8,592 nt of DNA from Dehalococcoidia bacterium UBA7891 (GTDB lineage: Bacteria; Chloroflexota; Dehalococcoidia; Lucifugimonadales; UBA826): positions 1-8,592 of the forward strand of contig DLRJ01000089.1 of NCBI GenBank assembly GCA_002500485.1. Reading direction: 5' to 3'. A program made the position numbers and the translations under genes. Shown here one piece after another: positions 1-6,032 of this stretch (position 1 is the first letter of the stretch; each line of letters starts with the position of its first letter). Below the pieces are notes generated by a model. The model saw nothing but the letters and a program-made list of their open reading frames with translations. It did not search any database and was not told where the DNA came from.

Positions 1-375
1 CTGGGCAACATTCGCATCCGCAGAGGTGACTTGTTGATCGGCTGCCAGTAATTCAGAATCCTCTGGGGATTGATATATTCTGTAAATTTCTGCCCCCCGT
101 GTTAAGCCTTGCCCTTCAGGTGCCAAATAGGTCAGTACTCCTTCACCTGTTGTGATTATATGAACGTCGTCCTCATATTTAAGTGTCCCGCTAAAACTTT
201 CGTAAGTTTTCAGGTTTTTTTGCTCAAGAAGTACAGTATTAAAATCAGAGTTGATCGCTTGAGTTTGGTCATTTTGACTGAAATATGTACCCTTAGCCAT
301 AAAAGCTCCCACCGCAACCGCAATTACAAGTATCCCCCCGGCTACAATCAAACCCAATTTCCAGTTTCTCATCAT
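1..375 (-). CDS. Membrane-fusion (HlyD/MacA-like) efflux adaptor, N-terminal part; runs off the left edge
   Basis: The minus strand is open from ATG at 375 to position 1 (125 codons) with no stop, so the C-terminus is missing. Seen: a short basic start (MMRNWK), one membrane helix at about residues 7-26, then a periplasmic segment with the pattern of adaptor proteins. A first beta strand leads to a 'SFSGTLKYED' turn, then a half biotinyl-lipoyl segment 'GEGVLTYLAPEGQGLTRGAEIYRI' pattern at about residues 82-105 (key residues G82, G84, G94, G98). The last residues (DQQVTSADANVAQ) look like the start of the coiled-coil hairpin. Known for the family: it bridges an inner-membrane ABC exporter to the cell exterior. 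It lies 103 nt downstream of the duplicated-cysteine lipoprotein gene, same strand. Inference: ABC ATPase and permease genes follow beyond the edge. The ribosome binding site is weak; a second ATG follows directly. Confidence 0.75.
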   Translation of the reverse strand, partial: MMRNWKLGLIVAGGILVIAVAVGAFMAKGTYFSQNDQTQAINSDFNTVLLEQKNLKTYESFSGTLKYEDDVHIITTGEGVLTYLAPEGQGLTRGAEIYRIYQSPEDSELLAADQQVTSADANVAQ

Positions 376-392
376 TTTTTTCACTAGTTCAA

Positions 393-407
393 GCCCTTGG
401 TTAGGGC
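393..407 (-). other. Small GC hairpin between lipoprotein and adaptor genes
   Basis: A perfect 5-bp GC-rich stem (GCCCT / AGGGC) with a 5-nt loop lies in the 103-nt gap, 18 nt before the adaptor start. No U-run follows it, so it does not look like an intrinsic terminator. It might shape or stabilise the mRNA between the two genes. Little more can be said. Confidence 0.25.
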
Positions 408-478
408 GATTAACTTAACAAAATTTAGATCAAATTCACGGCTGTTTATATGTTTCCTTCAGCGAGTTATTTGTAGGC

Positions 479-1198
479 CTATCTTCCGGGAGGCCCACCC
501 CTTACTCCCGGTGGCCTCGCAGCACCTGCAGAAGCGTCATTTCCAAAGATGGCCTCAGAGCACTGAGCCATGGCTTCTTGGAGAGACTCTCGGTCCAAAC
601 TAAGGTCTCCCAGCATTGATTGAAATACTTGGCCTCGGCCCCCTGAAAAATCTGGGTCTTTCGCATCGATACCGGCATCTCTAAGACATTGAGCAATTTC
701 CAAAAGGTTGTCATTTAGTTCGATTTCATCCTCTTGGGAGCGCTGTCCTGCAAAGCTGGCATTTTGAAGAATAGGAACACATTTTTGCATCGATTGCCGA
801 GTCCTTGGATTTTGAAAATTAAAGTTAGGATCATTAGTCAAACTTTGGCGAAAAGCCATCATATTTACAGTTCCGTCTGCATTTAGCTCAGGATCAGATA
901 CATTCATCCCTTCTGTTCGTAAACATTCTGCAAAAGAAGTCGCAATTTCTTCATCGGTTTGTTCCGGACTATTTTCAGCCGGGGAAGACAAGTCGGATAA
1001 AGAGCCATCCGGACCCAATGGATTGGCGGTATTTGTCGGGATATTTTCAGCAGTCATTTTCTGGCTGTTCTGGTCCAGCTGGGCAACTCCCGTAGATGTA
1101 TCTTTCGAACTGCATCCCATAAGCAAGACGCATAGAAGGCAAAAAATGAGGGTGGGAGCCATAACAGTGAAGGGATCTTTTTTTATTGTGACTTTCAT
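479..1198 (-). CDS. Lipoprotein with two tandem cysteine-containing repeats, next to efflux adaptor
   Basis: 239 residues, start ATG at 1198. A signal segment with hydrophobic residues 14-28 ends in LLMGC, giving a probable lipidation site at Cys29; Met at -2 is slightly off the usual lipobox. An in-frame ATG at residue 13 could also be the start. Residues 30-83 are a polar, disordered linker. Two related units follow: residues 84-144 with 'ECLRTEGMNVSDPEL' (Cys92) and Cys140, and residues 165-217 with 'QCLRDAGIDAKDPDF' (Cys171) and Cys213. Each has the layout helix, CLR..G, acidic-DP turn, helix, C, so one disulfide per unit is plausible. The tail is Pro/Gly/Arg rich (PPGVRGGPPGR). Proteins with this 'CxRxxGxxxxDPxx' pattern often sit beside HlyD-like adaptors and MacB-type transporters in Actinobacteria, and this one does too. 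Function unknown; inferred accessory surface lipoprotein of an exporter. Confidence 0.72.
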   Translation of the reverse strand: MKVTIKKDPFTVMAPTLIFCLLCVLLMGCSSKDTSTGVAQLDQNSQKMTAENIPTNTANPLGPDGSLSDLSSPAENSPEQTDEEIATSFAECLRTEGMNVSDPELNADGTVNMMAFRQSLTNDPNFNFQNPRTRQSMQKCVPILQNASFAGQRSQEDEIELNDNLLEIAQCLRDAGIDAKDPDFSGGRGQVFQSMLGDLSLDRESLQEAMAQCSEAIFGNDASAGAARPPGVRGGPPGR

Positions 1199-1276
1199 TT
1201 GTTTTCACTTATGCCTGGAAAATTTATTCTGACCATCTTACTAGTAGACATTAAGAAAAACATAAGAAATGCAGAC

Positions 1277-1282
1277 ATTATA
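1277..1282 (-). promoter_or_regulatory. Possible -10 box for the lipoprotein/adaptor operon
   Basis: The minus strand reads TATAAT here, a perfect sigma70 -10 hexamer, about 80 nt before the ATG at 1198. No good -35 box is present at 16-18 nt (the best is TATTAG at 17 nt), so this rests on the -10 alone. The rest of the gap 1199-1412 shows no terminator-like hairpin or RNA gene. Confidence 0.35.
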
Positions 1283-1412
1283 GAGTCATTGGAGAAAAGC
1301 TAATAAATTGATCTTCTGTGACCAGAACATTAATCTCACATGTGGAGTTATCCTCCCGTCCAATCAGCCCAGGTACAAAAACGGTATGTCAGGGTGGTTT
1401 TGAAGTAACGCC

Positions 1413-2498
1413 CTAATACTTGAGATCCGCCATCTTTGGCATAACTTCATTGGCAAGCAATTCCATCGACCTCTGCCATTTATCCAAAGGGGACCACTCG
1501 TGACCCATTGCCAACAATACTCCGAACCCTCCCACCTCTTCGTATAAGGCTCGAATTTTTGCTACGACCTCATCTGGATCTCCAACGATCCAGACATTTT
1601 CCATGACATATTCCGGGGTCACATCCTCGTCGGGCATTTCTTGGTCTCGCTTGTACAAACCGAGCATTCCTAGCTTGGACATCAATCTATGAAAATAATC
1701 ATCAAAATCTCTTCTAAGAATGCCATTAAAAGCTTCTTCTCTTGCAGTTTTTCCATCTTCAGCCACAAATACCTCTCTGGCTATCCTCCAATCAGATCGA
1801 TTAGCTATGTTCTTAGTTTTTGTAGCGCCTGATTCAACTGCATCCCAGTGTCCTGCTAGAGTATTACTTGGGACAAGATTTATACTCATTGGAATCCAAC
1901 CTCTCTCACCTGCCATGGTGAGGGTTTCCGACTTTGGAGAAACACCTGCTACCTCAATAGGTGGGTGAGGTTTCTGGTAGGGCGACAGGTGAAACTTGAG
2001 TCCTATGTCATCATCAGGTTCGGGTATCGTGAAATCCCAATGGTCGCTTTTGTATCTTCCAGGCTTTGGATCTTCCCAAAGCTGCAATATCAGTTCGACA
2101 GCTTCTTTTGACATATTCCTATGAGTACCGTCGGAAGGGTCAAACCCAAAAACCTCAAAATCACCGGGGAATCCTCCTGATCCGATACCCCACTGGAATC
2201 TACCATGGGCGAGGTGATCAAGCAGGGCTATTCTATGTGCAATCATGAAAGGGTTGTGATTGGGCATACAAGTGACCCCTGTCCCCAAAATAATCTTTTC
2301 CGTCATAGCAATAGCCTTTGCAATAAAAAGGTCAGGAGCAGGTATGTTCTCCCACTGAGCGGTGAAATGCTCCCCAATCCAAGCTTCAGAATAACCAAGC
2401 TTATCTAGGTATACCAACTGGTCCAAATCATCATCCATGGTTTGTGTGATGTTAGATCCCGGAGGATGAAGAGGCATTGTGAAACATCCGAGTTTCAT
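1413..2498 (-). CDS. Luciferase-like flavin-dependent monooxygenase (LLM class, limonene-monooxygenase-like)
   Basis: 361 residues with the TIM-barrel pattern of bacterial-luciferase-like enzymes: 'MKLGCFTMPLHPP' first strand, 'GYSEAWIGEHF' at residues 35-45 with the usual Glu43-His44, 'GTGVTCMPNHNP' at 72-83, and 'RIALLDHLAHGRFQWGIGSG' at 89-108. The last is the family's most recognisable stretch and resembles LimB-type and alkanal-type monooxygenases. Known for the family: FMNH2-dependent oxygenation, usually needing a separate flavin reductase; some relatives use F420 instead. The substrate cannot be read from sequence. I chose ATG at 2498 because AAGGAAAG lies 4 nt upstream and the protein then begins with the family's first strand; a TTG 18 nt further up is in frame but less likely. 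The gene lies 101 nt downstream of the acyl-CoA-dehydrogenase-like gene and has its own promoter. Confidence 0.88.
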   Translation of the reverse strand: MKLGCFTMPLHPPGSNITQTMDDDLDQLVYLDKLGYSEAWIGEHFTAQWENIPAPDLFIAKAIAMTEKIILGTGVTCMPNHNPFMIAHRIALLDHLAHGRFQWGIGSGGFPGDFEVFGFDPSDGTHRNMSKEAVELILQLWEDPKPGRYKSDHWDFTIPEPDDDIGLKFHLSPYQKPHPPIEVAGVSPKSETLTMAGERGWIPMSINLVPSNTLAGHWDAVESGATKTKNIANRSDWRIAREVFVAEDGKTAREEAFNGILRRDFDDYFHRLMSKLGMLGLYKRDQEMPDEDVTPEYVMENVWIVGDPDEVVAKIRALYEEVGGFGVLLAMGHEWSPLDKWQRSMELLANEVMPKMADLKY

Positions 2499-2502
2499 GG
2501 TT

Positions 2503-2510
2503 CTTTCCTT
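2503..2510 (-). promoter_or_regulatory. Ribosome binding site fixing the start at 2498
   Basis: AAGGAAAG on the minus strand with a 4-nt spacer to ATG 2498. It supports this ATG over the in-frame TTG at 2516, whose coding sequence would include the site itself. Confidence 0.6.
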
Positions 2511-2549
2511 AATCAACTCTTTTCATATGAATACAGGACCTGTTGCGGC

Positions 2550-2578
2550 AGTATATGACAGGAGTCATATCCCCTCAA
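2550..2578 (-). promoter_or_regulatory. Promoter of the luciferase-like monooxygenase gene (2498)
   Basis: On the minus strand, TTGAGG (2578-2573) and TATACT (2555-2550) are separated by exactly 17 nt. The -35 matches 4 of 6 and the -10 5 of 6 sigma70 consensus bases. Predicted transcription start is near 2543, giving a leader of about 45 nt. The spacer holds the palindrome described separately. Confidence 0.5.
2553..2570. promoter_or_regulatory. Candidate operator, ATATGAC-AGGA-GTCATAT
   Basis: A perfect inverted repeat with 7-bp arms and a 4-nt spacer, core TGAC-N4-GTCA at 2556-2567. It fills most of the spacer of the promoter of the luciferase-like gene and overlaps the start of the -10 box, where a bound dimer would block RNA polymerase. 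The same core occurs at 3808-3819 over the neighbouring gene's promoter. The regulator is not encoded in the window, and I do not recognise the motif as a named site. Confidence 0.55.
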
Positions 2579-2599
2579 CTCGCTAAATACTCCCACATT

Positions 2600-3781
2600 T
2601 TATGTGTCCCATGATCCCTGGAAAACCCGCTCATAAGCCAAGGGCCATGGTGGACGCAAAAAGCCTAAAGCTCGTACATCTTCAAGCCAAAATCCGTATG
2701 GGGCATGCCTAGAGTAGGCACCTCCACCGATAATCTTGCTGATTCGCAGCAGCAAGGATTCGGCAAGCTCAGCCACTGCTTCTTTAGCCAACAGAGTGTT
2801 CCGAGCGGGAGCACTTCCTCTTTCTACTTCACGAAGCATGCCCTCATACGATTGTTGAACCATCCATGCGTCAATTTCTACTTTCGCCCACTCCACTTCT
2901 TCATAGGAACGCATACGATGACGTTTAGAGTCTAACTGCTGCCGTGCGGTTGCTACAGCCACTTCGACAATGCCTGTAATCACTGCCACAAAGAAGGCCC
3001 CTTGTGGGCGATCCATACCTGCAATAATTTTGCGTCGTTCATCTCCGGGAAATGCCAATCTTGTGGCGTGAAAATTCTCAAAAAGCATTCGATGGCTTTG
3101 CGTCGACGTCATACCATGACCATCCCATGCTGCTAAAAGCTCAACACCTGAAGATCCGTCCCAGTCCGCATTACGCATATCCAAAACGAATGTATCTGGA
3201 GATGTTTCTCCCTCTGGGACGGCATGAGTCACCATGAAAGAGGTCATACCCGACCCACTCCCGAAATGCTTCTGCCCGCTTATCTGATAATGAAAACCAT
3301 CCTCAGCTAACTTTGCTTCAGAAGTCGATTGAGTATTATCCCCTCCACTACCGGGTTCAGACATTATTGTTCCCCAAAAATGTCCCTCCCTCGCTGTTTG
3401 GAAAGCCCAGTCACGCTGTTCTTCCCATGCTTTAGTATAAGGTTCAGGGGCGGTCGATATAGTCGACCAACCAGCAGAGCCAATCACAGCAGGGTGCATT
3501 GCTGAAACAAGAGCTATTGAGGAATCTCCTTGAGCAAGGGTTTTGAGAATTTCACAGACTTTCCGTGTCCCGACGTTGTCTCCTTCCCAGATTCCTCCAA
3601 ATTCAGTAGGCACCGCCACTAATGGGTAGCCGGACTCCTTAAGCCTATCGAAGTCTTCATTCTGTAACCCACGCCTCCGCTGCCTTTCGGATCGTTGGGA
3701 CGCAAACTCACATGCTATTTCACCGACATTGTCCAAAATGGATTGAGCATCAGCAGCTGAACCACCAGTCATTTTACGCAT
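2600..3781 (-). CDS. Acyl-CoA-dehydrogenase-fold flavoprotein, possibly a monooxygenase
   Basis: 393 residues, the usual length for the acyl-CoA dehydrogenase superfamily. Domains in order: helical N-terminus to about 130, with 'GYPLVAVPTEFGG' at 51-63; beta domain with the flavin-binding 'GTIMSEPGSGGD' at 137-148 and 'ISGQKHFGSGSG' at 167-178; then 'GHGMTSTQS' and a C-terminal helical domain. The C-terminus reads 'LEDVRALGFLRPPWP' then 'VFQGSWDT'. Where true acyl-CoA dehydrogenases have the catalytic glutamate in a YEGT-like motif, this has FQG. That recalls YdbM-like and DszC-like members, some of which are FMNH2-dependent monooxygenases, so a CoA-ester substrate should not be assumed. Start ATG at 3781 has GGAG 7 nt upstream. 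It has its own promoter overlapped by a palindrome shared with the downstream luciferase-like gene; the two probably act under one regulator. Confidence 0.85.
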   Translation of the reverse strand: MRKMTGGSAADAQSILDNVGEIACEFASQRSERQRRRGLQNEDFDRLKESGYPLVAVPTEFGGIWEGDNVGTRKVCEILKTLAQGDSSIALVSAMHPAVIGSAGWSTISTAPEPYTKAWEEQRDWAFQTAREGHFWGTIMSEPGSGGDNTQSTSEAKLAEDGFHYQISGQKHFGSGSGMTSFMVTHAVPEGETSPDTFVLDMRNADWDGSSGVELLAAWDGHGMTSTQSHRMLFENFHATRLAFPGDERRKIIAGMDRPQGAFFVAVITGIVEVAVATARQQLDSKRHRMRSYEEVEWAKVEIDAWMVQQSYEGMLREVERGSAPARNTLLAKEAVAELAESLLLRISKIIGGGAYSRHAPYGFWLEDVRALGFLRPPWPLAYERVFQGSWDT

Positions 3782-3807
3782 TCATGTTCTCCAAGTATTA
3801 GTACATG

Positions 3808-3819
3808 TGACTATAGTCA
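3808..3819. promoter_or_regulatory. Candidate operator, perfect 12-bp palindrome TGACTATAGTCA
   Basis: Perfect dyad with core TGAC-N4-GTCA, identical in its eight fixed bases to the site at 2556-2567. Its centre and one arm coincide with the -10 box of the acyl-CoA-dehydrogenase-like gene, 26 nt before the ATG, which suits a repressor. Read in the direction of transcription, the two sites agree at 12 of 16 positions (ATGACT-N3-GTCA-N-AT). Confidence 0.55.
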
Positions 3820-3838
3820 TGATAGAAGGCAAGTACAA
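3810..3838 (-). promoter_or_regulatory. Promoter of the acyl-CoA-dehydrogenase-like gene (3781)
   Basis: On the minus strand, TTGTAC (3838-3833) and TATAGT (3815-3810) are exactly 17 nt apart. Predicted transcription start is near 3803, leaving a leader of about 22 nt that includes GGAG before the ATG. The -10 lies inside the TGAC-N4-GTCA palindrome. Confidence 0.5.
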
Positions 3839-3995
3839 CTAGATGATTCCTTCAAATATCACTCTATCTAACATTCAGAGGCAGACAAGAATTCCCCTAC
3901 CTAACACCCTTACATAGACTGAAAGTCATGATTTCCTGTTATTAATATTCTAAATAAAAAGGGATTAATTTCCATAGGCCGTTTTTTGGGTCTCC

Positions 3996-4034
3996 GATAT
4001 ATTCCGCGATATTAGATATCACGATATCAGATAC
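3996..4034 (+). repeat. Cluster of five GATAT-type repeats before the membrane protein gene
   Basis: GATAT occurs at 3996, 4008, 4015 and 4023, and GATAC at 4030; the last four start 7-8 nt apart. Two copies extend to the palindrome GATATC, at 4015-4020 and 4023-4028. The cluster ends directly before GGAGG, so it lies in the promoter or the mRNA leader of the gene at 4045. It could be a binding array or simply a low-complexity leader. The only promoter candidate seen is weak (TTGGGT at 3986, GATATT at 4008). The rest of 3839-3995 shows nothing recognisable. Confidence 0.4.
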
Positions 4035-4044
4035 GGAGGTTAAT

Positions 4045-4668
4045 ATGGATTCTCGTAAAATTACAGGTTTATCGATGATAATTGCCCCGGTAATTGCAAT
4101 TCTGGGGTGGATAGGAATGGGGTTGATAGTGTTGGATGGAGCATCTCCAGATGATCCCGCTAAATGGATGTCCGAACTCGGCGCCAACAGTGAAGTTGTA
4201 AAGTTCGTCATGCCCCTCATAACCGTATTGTTTTTGATAGCAATAGGCGGATTAAATCGCATAAAAAATTCCATGGAAGGTGGGGAAGGCCACATGATGG
4301 CCGGTTTCGGCTTTCTTCTAGTAATACTTGGCTCAGCTGCACAGCTAGGTGAAGTCGCATTCACAGTGGCTACTGCAGAAGCGGTAAATACCAACATGTC
4401 TGTCGCTCCAGCAATGCTCGCCAGCGGTCAGGCTATAGGAGCAATTTCCACTGCCATAACGGCCGTAGGGTTTGGTTTGATCGGTGTCGGGATTTTGCAA
4501 CAAAAGAATTTCACCCCACTTGTTGCCGGTCTTATGATCATCGCAGGTATATTTGGAACTGCAATGTCCTTAATAGATTATGAAAGCCCATTGATGATGA
4601 TTGGATACCTCGGCATGGTTGCTTCGTTAGTCTGGTTAGGAGCAAGTCTTTTAAGACAAGAAGACTAA
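4045..4668 (+). CDS. Uncharacterised integral membrane protein, about six helices
   Basis: 207 residues, start ATG at 4045 behind GGAGG at 4035-4039, an excellent ribosome binding site. Six hydrophobic stretches are visible: about 7-31, 52-70, 84-109, 126-150, 156-176 and 180-201. A short polar loop (DGASPDDPAKWMSEL) follows helix 1 and may face outside, and a Met/Gly-rich loop (NSMEGGEGHMM) precedes helix 3. I see no transporter signature, catalytic motif or cofactor-binding residues. Helices are rich in Gly, Ala, Ile and Met, as in small four-to-six-helix proteins of the DUF998/DUF4386 type, but I cannot assign it to one. It is the only plus-strand gene between two minus-strand groups and is transcribed towards the amine oxidase gene, so it is probably a single-gene unit. 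Function unknown. Confidence 0.8.
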   Translation: MDSRKITGLSMIIAPVIAILGWIGMGLIVLDGASPDDPAKWMSELGANSEVVKFVMPLITVLFLIAIGGLNRIKNSMEGGEGHMMAGFGFLLVILGSAAQLGEVAFTVATAEAVNTNMSVAPAMLASGQAIGAISTAITAVGFGLIGVGILQQKNFTPLVAGLMIIAGIFGTAMSLIDYESPLMMIGYLGMVASLVWLGASLLRQED

Positions 4669-4708
4669 CCTCTAGAAACATTATCCGAAACACAGATAAC
4701 AATATGGT

Positions 4709-4750
4709 GTAATTCCGGACTATGCGCTAGCCGTAATATTTCGGAGTTAC
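4709..4750 (+). terminator. Weak hairpin between convergent genes, possible terminator
   Basis: In the 111-nt gap between the ends of the converging genes, GTAATTCCG (4709-4717) can pair with CGGAGTTAC (4742-4750) as a 9-bp stem with one G-U pair. An alternative 7-bp pairing joins TCCGAAA (4684-4690) with TTTCGGA (4739-4745). The loop is long (24 nt) and only ATCTTT follows, so this is not a typical intrinsic terminator. Its position is the main argument. Confidence 0.25.
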
Positions 4751-4779
4751 ATCTTTACTGGACTGATAGAGGAACCGAA

Positions 4780-5946
4780 TCAGGCCAACACCTGCATATC
4801 ATATCTAGACTTCATCAGTTGGCCTTCTTTAAAGCGATTTGCACCAAGAGAAGAAACATCAACACTTTTTGATTGTTCACCGAGAATTATTTCAGACATC
4901 ACTTGCCCTATCATCGGCGAAAGCTTAAACCCATGACCACTAAAGCCGATAGCAACATACAATCCTTCAATCCCTTCAATTGAACTCAAAATAGGATGCC
5001 AATCCGGTGTTACCGTGAACAGACCCGACCAGCCCCCAACGAAACTCGCATCTAGCAAGCCAGGAATCCTCCTAGCAAAATCGGCTTGAGTTTTCACTAA
5101 CATATCTGTATCGACTGATTGATTGTATTCATCCGGTCCAACTACCTCATCTTCACCTACCCCAACCATGATCACATTTCCTATATCGGGTCTAGCAGAG
5201 AAATTCAAAGACACGTCACCAATAATTGGTATTCTGTTAGCCGGGACTTCTCCTCTATCAAGTAGGAACACTTGATGCCGAACAGTTTCTATAGCAAAGT
5301 CCAACCCAAGCTCTTTCAGCAAAGGTGCTGACCATGGACCAGCCGCTACTACCACTTTGTCTGAATCAACATCACCATCTGCAGTCTTAACCCCCACAAC
5401 CTTGTCACGATCGATGTTTATACCCTTAACTTTGCTCTCAACCTGTATTTCACAATCAAATTCTCTAGAACGATTAGCGTAACCCAAAGTCACACTATAG
5501 GGATCAGCAAACCCGGATAAAGGTTCCCAGGCGTACGATTCGGCTTCCTCTGGATATGCATTAAGACCCAGATCCTGTACAAATCCGGAATCAACTTCAT
5601 TAACATCTATTCCTAATCGCTGCTGCATTTGCAAATTCTCTAGCATTGGAGTGCGGTAATGTTGTGGAACCGCAAGCAAATAACCTGTCTTCTTGTAGCC
5701 AGAAGAAACACCTGTAATTTCTTCAAAATTACGGAATATTTTTAAACTCTCCCAGGCCATCATCGCGGTCTCAGGGTTAGAGTAATGCATCCGTAATATA
5801 GCCTGGGATCTTGATGTAGAACCTGATCCAAGGACATCCTTTTCCAACAACAACGTACGAGTCATACCCCTCTCAGCAAGATTGTATTGAATCGAACACC
5901 CCATCACGCCGCCACCTACGATAAGAGCATCGTAAGACTTATTCAC
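4780..5946 (-). CDS. FAD-dependent amine oxidase of the sarcosine-oxidase (DAO) family
   Basis: 388 residues. The Rossmann motif G-x-G-x-x-G is at 11-16 (IVGGGVMG) with Glu35 closing the second strand (LLLEKD), and 'GSGSTSRSQAILRMHY' at 40-55 packs on the flavin as in relatives. The C-terminal half has 'GGWSGLFTVTPDWHPIL' and 'GFSGHGFKLSP' at 334-344, the family hallmark, followed by a tail like that of monomeric sarcosine oxidase. By my alignment the cysteine that carries covalent FAD in that enzyme is Gly here, so FAD is probably not bound through it. Known reaction type: oxidation of N-methyl or secondary amines to an imine, releasing H2O2 or passing electrons on. Exact substrate unknown. 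Start is GTG at 5946, with GGGAG 6 nt upstream. It is last in a probable operon, 86 nt after the luciferase-like gene. Confidence 0.87.
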   Translation of the reverse strand: MNKSYDALIVGGGVMGCSIQYNLAERGMTRTLLLEKDVLGSGSTSRSQAILRMHYSNPETAMMAWESLKIFRNFEEITGVSSGYKKTGYLLAVPQHYRTPMLENLQMQQRLGIDVNEVDSGFVQDLGLNAYPEEAESYAWEPLSGFADPYSVTLGYANRSREFDCEIQVESKVKGINIDRDKVVGVKTADGDVDSDKVVVAAGPWSAPLLKELGLDFAIETVRHQVFLLDRGEVPANRIPIIGDVSLNFSARPDIGNVIMVGVGEDEVVGPDEYNQSVDTDMLVKTQADFARRIPGLLDASFVGGWSGLFTVTPDWHPILSSIEGIEGLYVAIGFSGHGFKLSPMIGQVMSEIILGEQSKSVDVSSLGANRFKEGQLMKSRYDMQVLA

Positions 5947-6032
5947 TCTATTCTCCCTTCTTCTCTGAACTCCCGAATTTGTAAATTGTAATGCGATGTA
6001 GCTGAGTGGATGAAATTTTGAAAATCCTCCAT
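5943..6032 (-). CDS. Possible 29-codon ORF bridging two operon genes
   Basis: On the minus strand an ATG at 6032 follows the stop of the upstream luciferase-like gene with no gap (TAAATG). It stays open for 29 codons and stops with TGA overlapping the GTG start of the amine oxidase (GTGA). The peptide begins MEDFQNFIHSATSHYN and ends in a charged stretch (REFREEGRIE). There is only a weak GGAAAGAAG upstream. It could be a tiny gene or a coupling leader; an open run of this length is not rare by chance, so the evidence is the exact fit at both ends. Confidence 0.25.
   Translation of the reverse strand: MEDFQNFIHSATSHYNLQIREFREEGRIE
5953..5957 (-). promoter_or_regulatory. Ribosome binding site supporting a GTG start at 5946
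   Basis: GGGAG on the minus strand, within AAGGGAG, with a 6-nt spacer to GTG. The protein then begins four residues before the first FAD-binding strand, as expected for the family, and there is no ATG nearby in frame. Confidence 0.65.

Noticed and set aside
109..603. Plus-strand open frames at 109-387 and 397-603
   Set aside because: Both run opposite the adaptor and lipoprotein genes and lack family patterns. The real coding strand is minus, where a membrane anchor, adaptor pattern and lipobox are visible.
1353..1412. Possible terminator downstream of the luciferase-like gene at 1413
   Set aside because: Only a 4-bp GGAG/CTCC stem and an isolated run of five T residues were found, and they are not adjacent in the order a terminator needs.
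3942..4397. 151-codon open frame on the minus strand over the membrane protein gene
   Set aside because: Antisense shadow of the plus-strand gene at 4045, which has a perfect GGAGG and six clear membrane helices. The minus-strand translation has no recognisable pattern and no good ribosome binding site.
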